The notes beneath the pieces were generated by a model. That model saw only the letters and a list, made by a program, of their open reading frames with translations, was not told the origin of the DNA and searched no databases. Both the position numbers and the translations under genes were made by a program. Shown here piece by piece: positions 1 through 6,024 of a stretch of 8,661 bases of DNA. Source of the DNA: an uncultured Acidobacteriota bacterium (GTDB lineage: Bacteria; Acidobacteriota; Blastocatellia; Pyrinomonadales; Pyrinomonadaceae). The stretch spans positions 1 to 8,661 of the forward strand of contig CADEEU010000145.1 of NCBI GenBank assembly GCA_902826385.1. Reading direction: 5' to 3'. How positions within the stretch are numbered: the stretch's first letter is position 1; each line of letters starts with the position of its first letter.

Positions 1-1198
1 ACGCGCCTTGTGTAAATTCATCACGCTGCCACGCATACGAGGCAATGCCGCGTGCGAGGTTGGGCGCCGACCAGCTATAGTCGATCAGGTCGCGAGCGAC
101 TACAATTTGTCGTCGCGCGTCGTCCTGAGAGGCAAGCACGTCAGCCTTGTCGCCTACGGCATAGGCGGTGAGAATTCCTTGTTTGCCTGGCTGATTTTGC
201 GTGCTGTGGAAATAATAGTGGGATGTAGTGTCCGTCACCATCGAAAAGTTTTCGGCCTTCCAGAATCGTTCATCGAACAGAACGCTGTTTTTGGTTATTC
301 GCGCGTACCCAAGCTTCTCCGCAGCCGCGGCCTGTGCGGTGGGCAGCGGCGGATCGAACTTGATCTTTCGCAAGCTGGGTATCGGTGCGGTGCAGATGCA
401 CGCGTCGGCTTTGTATAGATCGGACTGGCCCACGGCGACCGTAACAGTTCCACGGACTTGCACGATTTCGGTGACGCGTTTCTCAAGCTTGATATTTTCC
501 TTGCCGACACGTGCCGCCAGTTCTTCGACAAGTCGCGAGTTGCCGCCCGTCATCTTGTAGTCCATTTCGTTATTGGGACTGGATTCGGCGTACTCGGCCA
601 GAGCGGCAAAGGCGGAAACATTACGAATAGACTCGCCGAAATCCGTGCTGTCCATCAGATCGCGGATGATTAGATCGTCACGCTGAAATCCGATGTTTTC
701 GAGATGTGTCCACCAATCGACCTTGTCGAGATTCGTCTTTTGTAGAGCGGTGAGCTTTTTATAACCGGCGATCATCTCGGCAAACGCCTTTTTTGCCGGT
801 TCGGAAAATTCCCATTTTCCCTTCGGCAGCACCTTGCCGTTCTGCATCAAGCTGTCTTCGAACTGGTGCTTCTGCAGCGGGATCTTGAACTCGCCGCAAA
901 GTGCGTGCAGCCGCTCGTGGCTTTCGCCCACCCACTCGGCACCAAGTTCGCAGATCAGATTCGTGTCTTTGAATGTGTGCGAGAAAACCCGTCCGCCAAC
1001 GCGACTGCGGCCGTCGAGAATGGTCACTTCCCAGCCGGCGGTCTTTAATTTGTAGGCAGCAGCAAGTCCTGCCAGTCCCGCACCTATGATCACACAGGTT
1101 TTAGGCTTACGTTGGGTTAAAACATTTGGGGCGGCAACCGCACCTGCGGTGGTTGCACCGAGGAGTTTGAGAAATTGTCGGCGGCTGGTTCGAGCCAT
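1..1198 (-). CDS. Flavin monoamine oxidase family protein, Tat-exported (3' end cut by window)
   Basis: FAD-dependent oxidase of the amine oxidase (MAO/polyamine oxidase/L-amino acid oxidase) superfamily, expected to oxidise an amine or amino acid with O2 and act outside the cytoplasm. The 399 visible residues read without interruption. Residues 4-11 (TSRRQFLK) are a textbook twin-arginine motif followed by a hydrophobic, Ala-rich stretch, so the enzyme is probably exported folded with FAD bound. A Rossmann loop GAGLAG (39-44) is followed by D62 where family members usually have Glu, then the RVGGRV signature (66-71) and an ELGAEWVG substrate-domain motif (84-91). The C-terminal FAD-binding segment lies outside the window; the last visible residues (W..DEFTQGA) match the stretch just before it. 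The ATG at 1198 follows an in-frame TGA (1202-1204), so it is the first possible ATG start in this frame. The ribosome binding site is poor (GAGAG directly before the ATG). Substrate cannot be inferred. Confidence 0.9.
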   Translation of the reverse strand, partial: MARTSRRQFLKLLGATTAGAVAAPNVLTQRKPKTCVIIGAGLAGLAAAYKLKTAGWEVTILDGRSRVGGRVFSHTFKDTNLICELGAEWVGESHERLHALCGEFKIPLQKHQFEDSLMQNGKVLPKGKWEFSEPAKKAFAEMIAGYKKLTALQKTNLDKVDWWTHLENIGFQRDDLIIRDLMDSTDFGESIRNVSAFAALAEYAESSPNNEMDYKMTGGNSRLVEELAARVGKENIKLEKRVTEIVQVRGTVTVAVGQSDLYKADACICTAPIPSLRKIKFDPPLPTAQAAAAEKLGYARITKNSVLFDERFWKAENFSMVTDTTSHYYFHSTQNQPGKQGILTAYAVGDKADVLASQDDARRQIVVARDLIDYSWSAPNLARGIASYAWQRDEFTQGA

Positions 1199-1216
1199 CT
1201 CTCAATTAGACCGCAA

Positions 1217-1247
1217 AGTGAAAGGCGACGCCAGTCTTGACGCCGCC
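1217..1247 (-). terminator. Candidate intrinsic terminator after the endopeptidase-like gene
   Basis: Read on the minus strand, GGCGGCGTC (1247-1239) pairs along all nine positions with GGCGTCGCC (1232-1224), allowing two G-U wobbles, around a six-base loop. The stem is followed by TTTCACTTT, a broken T-tract. It starts ten bases after the stop codon of the upstream gene, the usual place for a terminator. The weak T-tract and the very short distance to the amine oxidase start (under 20 bases) leave open that it is a read-through or mRNA-processing hairpin. Confidence 0.45.
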
Positions 1248-1256
1248 CATCGATGT

Positions 1257-2024
1257 TTACCTGTACACGCCGTCGATCCGGGCCGGTGGTTTTATGCGGA
1301 CATGATAGTGCTCGCTGTGATTCGGCTCGAAGCTGGTAAGCCTAAGGTCATCCGTGAAACGAGGATCGTTGAAAAATATGTACTTTGACTGCATGTGGGT
1401 TTTGATCATCTGACACTGGACCTTTGCCGCCTCAAAATGAAACAGCTTTGTATAATTGTGCCCTTTCAACTGAAACCAGTCATTAGTGTGCGGCGGCAAA
1501 AGAGGCAGCCGGATGTCTACGTCGATACCGGTTTCATGGCTCTTGTGGCCGGAGGGATTTTTACCGGCTAGTTTTGGGGAACATTCGCGAACCCACAGCG
1601 GCGGAGCATTCGAAACGCCGATCAAAGCCGCAGCTCTGTACATCATTCCCGTCCATTTGAGCCGGTCCAAAAGCCACGAGGTCGCATAACCGCCGTTGCT
1701 TTCGGCATAGTCGCCCGTACTTTGCCAGCCGAGACCTGATTCGCCAAAGACCTTTACCCACGCCGGAGCATTTTGAGCGGCAAGCCATTTGTGCGTTTCA
1801 CCGTGAAGACTGAGCTTGCCGTCGCCTTTGTCGATTTTCCCGCTTCCCTGAATCATCGATTGGATTAGTTTTATTATCAAAATAAAATCGCTTTCTCTGC
1901 CGGTTTTGCAATGATCGACCCGTGTGTACCCGAGTTCCAGCAATCGATCCCTGACCTTTGCCACATCGGCCGGATCGTTCTTTCCGTTCGCACCGACTGA
2001 GCCTGACAATATTAACGTCGCCAT
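1257..2024 (-). CDS. LAS-type (MepA/M74-like) murein endopeptidase with N-terminal peptidoglycan-binding-like domain
   Basis: Probable zinc metallopeptidase cutting peptide bridges in peptidoglycan. The C-terminal half carries both LAS metal-site motifs: SGHKSHETGIDVDI (158-171), giving H163 and D170 in an H-x6-D arrangement as in penicillin-insensitive murein endopeptidase MepA, and HSEHYHVRI (236-244), giving H239-x-H241. Residues about 12-85 resemble a PG_binding-type repeat (NDPADVAKVRDRLLELGY, then an Ile-rich helix with a Q-x-x-I core and a following K-I-D segment). The 255-residue protein has no signal peptide or membrane segment, unlike MepA, which is periplasmic. Release by lysis, a holin or a contractile/secretion apparatus is therefore possible, but no such genes are visible. 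ATG at 2024 has AGAGG about 11 bases upstream. The gene is divergent from the AlkD-like gene and upstream of the amine oxidase. Family assignment rests on motifs only; substrate is unproven. Confidence 0.75.
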   Translation of the reverse strand: MATLILSGSVGANGKNDPADVAKVRDRLLELGYTRVDHCKTGRESDFILIIKLIQSMIQGSGKIDKGDGKLSLHGETHKWLAAQNAPAWVKVFGESGLGWQSTGDYAESNGGYATSWLLDRLKWTGMMYRAAALIGVSNAPPLWVRECSPKLAGKNPSGHKSHETGIDVDIRLPLLPPHTNDWFQLKGHNYTKLFHFEAAKVQCQMIKTHMQSKYIFFNDPRFTDDLRLTSFEPNHSEHYHVRIKPPARIDGVYR

Positions 2025-2190
2025 ATTATAAAATACCTCTATTAAATAAACTTAAACGGCAATATCCGGCTCTAAGCGTTTGCTAGACCATTGCCGCGCA
2101 TACTTCGCTAGATAGGATCGATAAATCAGCTAGAATTTGCGTAGCTTTGATGGAAGAGAGAATTATCAAACGGAGGTAGACCTCACAGAG
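2025..2190. promoter_or_regulatory. Divergent intergenic region with weak promoter candidate
   Basis: This spacer separates two divergently transcribed genes and must hold promoters for both. On the plus strand TTGCCG (2091-2096) and TAGGAT (2113-2118) are 16 bases apart, each matching four of six sigma70 consensus positions; this is only a candidate. The stretch next to the endopeptidase-like gene (2025-2055) is clearly richer in A and T than its surroundings. A GGAGG at 2172-2176 lies 14 bases before the ATG at 2191, a long spacing, and CAGAG directly precedes that ATG. No operator-like palindrome of convincing length is seen. Confidence 0.3.
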
Positions 2191-2892
2191 ATGAACGACG
2201 CAGATATCATTTCAAAACTGGAATCGCTCGGCTCGGCGGAAAACGTGGCCGGGATGGCACGGTTTGGCATTGTTACGAAAAAAGCGTTCGGCGTCGCGGC
2301 CGCAGATTTGAAGGCCCTCGCAAAAGAGGTGAAAAAGAACGCGGACGACCGCCACGCCGTCGCTCTCGAGCTTTGGAAAACAGGAATCCATGACGCCCGG
2401 GCGATCGCTTACCTGATCGACGACCCAAAACAGGTCAGTGCAAACCAGATGGACACCTGGGCCCGCGACTTTGACAATTGGGCAATCGTCGACGGCACCT
2501 GCGGACATCTCTTCTGCCGCACGTCCGCGGCTTATGAAAAAGTTTACGAGTGGAGCGAACGCAATGAAGAATTCGTCAAGCGAGCCGGAATCGTGCTGAT
2601 GGCGTGGCTCGCGGTTCATGACAAGAAAGCCGACGACGATAAGATCGCGGAGTTTCTGCCTGTTTTAGAGCGGCACTCCGACGACGAGCGCAACTTCGTA
2701 AAAAAGGCCGTGAACTGGTCGCTGCGTCAGATAGGAAAGCGAAGCCTGAAGCTCAACAAACTGGCCGTCGAAACCGCCGAGCGCATCAAACTGCAAAACA
2801 CGAAACCCGCGCGCTGGATAGCGTCGGACGCCTTGCGCGAGCTGACCGGCGACGCCGTAATAAAGCGGTTGGCGGCGAAACAACGGAAGTGA
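2191..2892 (+). CDS. AlkD-like DNA alkylation repair protein (HEAT-like repeat glycosylase)
   Basis: Member of the DNA alkylation repair family typified by Bacillus cereus AlkD, which removes N3- and N7-alkylated purines from DNA without flipping the base. The protein is nearly all helical, as expected of HEAT-like repeats, and its 233 residues match the family's usual length of about 230. The key positions can be matched by motif: W97 and D101 in DNWAIVD (W-x3-D, equivalent to AlkD W109/D113), R131 in FVKRAGIVL (equivalent to R148) and W176 in KKAVNWSLRQIGK (equivalent to W187). All active-site groups are therefore present and activity is likely. I chose the ATG at 2191 because homology begins there; an in-frame TTG at 2137 would add 18 residues that look unlike the family. 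The gene is divergent from the endopeptidase-like gene and followed after 78 bases by a small membrane protein gene. Confidence 0.9.
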   Translation: MNDADIISKLESLGSAENVAGMARFGIVTKKAFGVAAADLKALAKEVKKNADDRHAVALELWKTGIHDARAIAYLIDDPKQVSANQMDTWARDFDNWAIVDGTCGHLFCRTSAAYEKVYEWSERNEEFVKRAGIVLMAWLAVHDKKADDDKIAEFLPVLERHSDDERNFVKKAVNWSLRQIGKRSLKLNKLAVETAERIKLQNTKPARWIASDALRELTGDAVIKRLAAKQRK

Positions 2893-2956
2893 GAATTTCG
2901 GATATCTACCTCTATTCGGCGTTTTTATACCTAGGAGTCTCGCGACTTCATCCCCC

Positions 2957-2961
2957 AGGAG
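2957..2961 (+). promoter_or_regulatory. Ribosome binding site for the zinc-ribbon protein
   Basis: AGGAG sits nine bases before the ATG at 2971, the clearest Shine-Dalgarno sequence on the plus strand in this window. It fixes the start of an otherwise unrecognised small gene and supports it being a real coding sequence. Confidence 0.7.
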
Positions 2962-2970
2962 TACCCGCCA

Positions 2971-3378
2971 ATGAACTCTACAAAATGCCAAAAGTGCGGA
3001 CTTACTAATTTCGCAACGGATCTCGAATGCAAACGCTGCGGAACGTCGTTCGTTCAAAAAACCCGAAATTCCGGTTCACGGCCTAAGTTTTCGATCATCG
3101 CCGTGGTTATGTTTGCGGGTGTTGCGGCGGCGTTCTATTACGTCTTCACGGGCGTTCAGGGCTCGGTGGACAAGGTAAACTCGGTCGAAGCGAACCGCGT
3201 CAACGCTCAGCCTGTTCTTCCGCCCGACGCCGGACGCTCGCGCGCAGACTACGACCGCTATCGAAGCCAAACGGTGGCAAACGCCGTCGGTGTGTCTCCG
3301 GGGCTTGCCGAACACGCCAACCGGACGCAGCAGACAGATAAGGCCATGGATCAGATGACCAATTCGCGGGCGCAATAG
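2971..3378 (+). CDS. Small zinc-ribbon, single-pass membrane protein of unknown function
   Basis: I do not recognise a characterised family. The 135-residue product has three parts. Residues 6-23 hold two CxxC knuckles (C6/C9 and C20/C23, ten residues apart) typical of a small zinc ribbon. A basic stretch (29-39) leads into one transmembrane helix at about 40-60. The remainder (61-135) is polar, rich in Asn, Ala, Gln, Asp and Arg, and probably disordered or weakly helical. The positive charges just before the helix predict the zinc ribbon in the cytoplasm and the tail outside. Such proteins are often found as uncharacterised zinc-ribbon membrane proteins. It lies between the AlkD-like gene and purK on the same strand, with 78- and 65-base gaps and no sign of translational coupling, so shared function is not implied. 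Confidence 0.75.
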   Translation: MNSTKCQKCGLTNFATDLECKRCGTSFVQKTRNSGSRPKFSIIAVVMFAGVAAAFYYVFTGVQGSVDKVNSVEANRVNAQPVLPPDAGRSRADYDRYRSQTVANAVGVSPGLAEHANRTQQTDKAMDQMTNSRAQ

Positions 3379-3419
3379 TTAGCCGGTTCGCCAAATAGGC
3401 TTCGGACGGGTTAACCTAT

Positions 3420-3444
3420 CGGTTCTCGATATTTGCAAGAACCG
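3420..3444 (+). promoter_or_regulatory. Inverted repeat abutting the purK start codon
   Basis: CGGTTCT (3420-3426) and AGAACCG (3438-3444) are perfect seven-base inverted repeats around an 11-base loop; the last base of the right arm is the G of the purK GTG start codon. In the mRNA this would form a hairpin covering the region where a Shine-Dalgarno sequence should be. It could tune purK translation, or it could be chance. An eight-base palindrome GGTTAACC (3409-3416) lies just upstream. Neither matches the PurR operators or purine riboswitch sequences I know. Confidence 0.4.
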
Positions 3445-4574
3445 TGATCCGTACAATTCTTCCAAACTCAACGATAGGCGTTTTCGGCAGCGGGCAGCTA
3501 GGGCGGATGTTCGCGATAGAGGCGCGCAAACTTGGGTATCGCGTGCACACGTTTTCGCCGGAAAGCGATACGCCGACCGGGCAGGTGGCGGACATCGAGA
3601 CGACGGCGAGTTATGCCGATCTTGATGCCGTTCGTACGTTTGCCCGCTCGGTGGACGTGATAACCTTCGAATTCGAAAACGTCCTTTCCGCGACGGTCGA
3701 GGCGGCGGCCGAATCGACGCTGGTGCATCCGCGGGGCGAGATCCTTCACACAACCCAGAACCGTCTTCGCGAAAAGATATTCCTCTCGACCAACGGTTTT
3801 CCGGTCACGCCATTTCGTCGCATTAAAGCGATCGACGATCTGTTTCGTGCGGCGGATGAGATCGGCTTGCCCGGAGTACTTAAAACCGCGGGCTTCGGTT
3901 ACGACGGCAAGGGGCAGGCAAAGATATCTGCGCGTGGTGAGATCGACACTGCCTACGCCGCGATGAACGGGCAGGACGCAGTGCTCGAAGCGTTCGTTTA
4001 TTTCGAGAAGGAAGTTTCCGTCGTCTGCGCCCGTGGAATCGACGGCGAGTTTACGAGTTATGGCGTGATCGAAAACCGCCATGCGAACCATATCCTCGAC
4101 GTTTCGTTCGCCCCGGCGATCGTGTCGGAACAGGTTTTTAACGAAGCAACCGAGCTTGCGCGAAATATCGCTGAAACGCTCCGATACGTCGGCACGCTGT
4201 GCATTGAGTTTTTCCTCACAAAAGACGAAAAGCTGATCGTCAACGAACTCGCGCCGCGGCCGCATAATTCCGGCCACCTTACTTTCGACGCCTGCGTGAC
4301 GTCGCAGTTCGAACAACAGGTCCGTGCAGTCTGCGGTCTCTCGCTCGGGTCGAGCGAATTCCACCGCCCGGCCGCGATGGCAAATCTGCTCGGCGATCTA
4401 TGGAAAAACGGCGAACCCGACTGGGCTGCCGCGCTCCGCGATCCGAATGTCAAACTGCACCTCTACGGCAAAGCCGAACCCAAACCCGGCCGCAAAATGG
4501 GGCATCTTACCGCCATGGCCGCATCTGCCGATGTCGCAGCGAAGACTGTGACAGACGCCCGCAACAGGCTTTAA
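3444..4574 (+). CDS. purK: N5-carboxyaminoimidazole ribonucleotide synthetase
   Basis: ATP-grasp enzyme converting aminoimidazole ribonucleotide, bicarbonate and ATP to N5-CAIR in de novo purine synthesis; PurE then makes CAIR. Its 376 residues are within the normal PurK range. Visible family motifs in order: glycine-rich GSGQLGRM (15-22), FEFENV (75-80), the Q-x-R-x3-K segment (105-111), the ATP-grasp loop GYDGKGQ (152-158), ENRH (210-213), the metal-binding NELAPRPHNSGH (267-278), and the C-terminal YGK (341-343) and RKMGH (350-354). No ATG lies close to the start of homology, so GTG at 3444 is chosen; it lacks a clear Shine-Dalgarno sequence and adjoins an inverted repeat. purE, often the neighbour, is not in this window. 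The gene converges on the MoxR-type gene with a 36-base gap, which holds only a weak six-pair hairpin with one bulge (4591-4608). Confidence 0.96.
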   Translation: MIRTILPNSTIGVFGSGQLGRMFAIEARKLGYRVHTFSPESDTPTGQVADIETTASYADLDAVRTFARSVDVITFEFENVLSATVEAAAESTLVHPRGEILHTTQNRLREKIFLSTNGFPVTPFRRIKAIDDLFRAADEIGLPGVLKTAGFGYDGKGQAKISARGEIDTAYAAMNGQDAVLEAFVYFEKEVSVVCARGIDGEFTSYGVIENRHANHILDVSFAPAIVSEQVFNEATELARNIAETLRYVGTLCIEFFLTKDEKLIVNELAPRPHNSGHLTFDACVTSQFEQQVRAVCGLSLGSSEFHRPAAMANLLGDLWKNGEPDWAAALRDPNVKLHLYGKAEPKPGRKMGHLTAMAASADVAAKTVTDARNRL

Positions 4575-4610
4575 ACGTCAAGCATCTTTATTCAGTTGTT
4601 TACTGGAAAG

Positions 4611-5414
4611 TTAGATGATCGTCGTGATGATCTCACGAATGCTTCGGTGCAGTTCGCGGTCGTCGGTAATCGGCGAACAGATGGCGACCTCGGCGGCGTC
4701 GACCGGCGAAATTCCTTTTGCGATCATTTGGGCCGCGTATATCAGCAGTCTTGTCGAAACTCCCTCTTCCAGGCCGTGACCACGAAGATTGCGGACCTTC
4801 TGGCCTATATTCACCAAATCTTTTGCCGTATTTTCGTCGATCCCGCCTTCTTTAGCGACTATCTCGGCTTCGAGGTCGGCGTTGGGGTAATCAAACTCCA
4901 TCGCGACGAAGCGTTGGCGGGTAGATTGCTTTAAATCTTTCAGAACGGATTGGTAACCCGGGTTGTAAGAGACGACAAGCATGAAATCTTCCGGCGCCTC
5001 GATCACGGTGCCGCGCTTTTCAATCGGCAGGCGGCGGCGGTCGTCGGTTAACGGATGAATGATCACGACCGTGTCCTTGCGGGCCTCGACCACCTCATCC
5101 AGATAACATATCGCACCACTGCGGACGGCGGTGGTTAGTGGTCCGTCGTGCCAAACAGTCTCTTCGCCTTCGAGCAGAAAGCGGCCGACAAGATCGGTGG
5201 ACGAAAGGTCTTCGTGACAGGCAACGGTGATAAGCGGGCGGCCGAGACGATACGCCATATATTCGACAAAGCGCGTTTTCCCGCAGCCGGTCGGGCCTTT
5301 CAACATGACGGGCAGCTTTGCCGCATAGGCCGCCTCAAACAGCTCAACCTCTTGATTTACCGGAAGATAGAAGGGTTCGTTCGCGACCTTGTACTTTTCT
5401 ACTGCGGTTTCCAT
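4611..5414 (-). CDS. MoxR-family AAA+ ATPase, NorQ/CbbQ/NirQ type
   Basis: ATPase of the group that, with a von Willebrand factor A partner (NorD or CbbO), remodels or metallates complexes such as nitric oxide reductase or Rubisco. The 267 residues match the usual size. Walker A is GPTGCGKT (40-47), Walker B ICYLDE (102-107), the sensor-1 Asn is N151 in SYNPGY, the arginine-finger region is STRQRF (164-169), and S220-T221-R222 lies in the lid domain. ACHEDLSSTDLVGR (66-79) and WHDGPL (88-93) are hallmark segments of this subgroup. ATG at 5414 is preferred: it starts the conserved N-terminus and has GAGA about ten bases upstream. A TTG at 5477 would add 21 residues that do not look like the family. 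No VWA gene lies beside it, because both neighbours run the opposite way, so the client complex cannot be named. Confidence 0.92.
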   Translation of the reverse strand: METAVEKYKVANEPFYLPVNQEVELFEAAYAAKLPVMLKGPTGCGKTRFVEYMAYRLGRPLITVACHEDLSSTDLVGRFLLEGEETVWHDGPLTTAVRSGAICYLDEVVEARKDTVVIIHPLTDDRRRLPIEKRGTVIEAPEDFMLVVSYNPGYQSVLKDLKQSTRQRFVAMEFDYPNADLEAEIVAKEGGIDENTAKDLVNIGQKVRNLRGHGLEEGVSTRLLIYAAQMIAKGISPVDAAEVAICSPITDDRELHRSIREIITTII

Positions 5415-5548
5415 AAAAAATGATTCTCGCACAAAAACCGTCTTGGGTCGTAAAGCAACCACGCATTTTCGGTGCAAAGATTGTGTTAAGATGTAATTGT
5501 TTTCCGGTAAAAATTTAAGTTCTGTGTTCGTAGGGTGACTTCAAGACC
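5415..5548. promoter_or_regulatory. Divergent promoter region between MoxR-type and GNAT genes
   Basis: This 134-base spacer separates two divergent starts and should contain promoters in both directions. The centre (about 5478-5520) is AT-rich. I could not find a -35/-10 pair close to consensus in either direction. AGGGTGA at 5532-5538 is a plausible Shine-Dalgarno sequence for the acetyltransferase. No clear palindromic operator is visible. Confidence 0.35.
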
Positions 5549-6022
5549 ATGATCCACTTTATTCAAGCTGCATCTGCCGACGAGGTCGAAAATGCCCGAA
5601 TGCTGTTCCGGGAATACGAGGCGTGGCTCGGCATCGATCTCTGTTTTCAGGGATTCGACGACGAACTGGCGACGCTGCCGGGCCGATATGCCGCCCCGGA
5701 CGGAAGGCTGCTGCTTGCATATGCGGACGATAAACTGGTCGGCTGCGTTGCGATGCGGAAAATAGGACGCGGCGCATGCGAGATGAAGCGCCTGTACGTT
5801 CGTCCCGAGTTTCGCGGTAGCGGCTACGGCAACAACCTGCTTGAAAAGGTCGTAGACGATGCTCGCCTTATAGGCTACGTAACGATGAAACTCGATACAT
5901 ACCCCACCAACATGGAAAAAGCCGTAAAACTTTACAAGTCTCACGGCTTTTCCGAAATTCCACCCTATTATGACGATCCGCACGAAGGCGTACTCTTCAT
6001 GGAACTTTCCCTTGTCCCATAG
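5549..6022 (+). CDS. GNAT family N-acetyltransferase
   Basis: Acyl-CoA-dependent acetyltransferase of the GNAT fold; the acceptor (small molecule, antibiotic or protein) cannot be read from sequence. The 157 residues span a complete single domain. The strand-4 motif EMKRLYVRPEFRG (78-90) leads into the CoA pyrophosphate-binding loop RGSGYG (89-94) and helix NNLLEKVVDDA (95-105), which is motif A. A later strand and the AVKLYKSHGF segment (125-134) form motif B, with the Tyr (Y129) that often serves as general acid. The N-terminus (residues 12-40, acidic and aromatic) is a typical acceptor-site region. ATG at 5549 has AGGGTGA ten bases upstream. The TAG stop is two bases from the end of the convergent M28 peptidase gene. 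Confidence 0.93.
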   Translation: MIHFIQAASADEVENARMLFREYEAWLGIDLCFQGFDDELATLPGRYAAPDGRLLLAYADDKLVGCVAMRKIGRGACEMKRLYVRPEFRGSGYGNNLLEKVVDDARLIGYVTMKLDTYPTNMEKAVKLYKSHGFSEIPPYYDDPHEGVLFMELSLVP

Positions 6023-6024
6023 AT

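Noticed and set aside
2137..2190. TTG start for the AlkD-like gene
   Set aside because: The 18 added residues do not look like the family N-terminus, and the ATG at 2191 gives the usual length.
3379..3443. Possible PurR box or purine riboswitch before purK
   Set aside because: The spacer is only 65 bases and too short for a known purine riboswitch, and GGTTCG and CTTCGG here do not make a paired PurBox or an E. coli-type PurR operator.
3498..4364. Long minus-strand open frame (288 codons) opposite purK
   Set aside because: It lies wholly inside purK, whose motifs are intact along the full length; the antisense product is Arg-rich and resembles no family, as expected of a shadow frame in GC-rich coding DNA.
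4575..4610. Bidirectional terminator between purK and the MoxR-type gene
   Set aside because: Only a six-pair, AT-rich hairpin with a bulge (4591-4608) is present, without a T-tract in either direction; too weak to call as a separate feature.
5415..5477. TTG start for the MoxR-type ATPase
   Set aside because: The added residues are Arg/Val/Phe-rich and unlike NorQ/CbbQ N-termini; the ATG at 5414 fits the family start.
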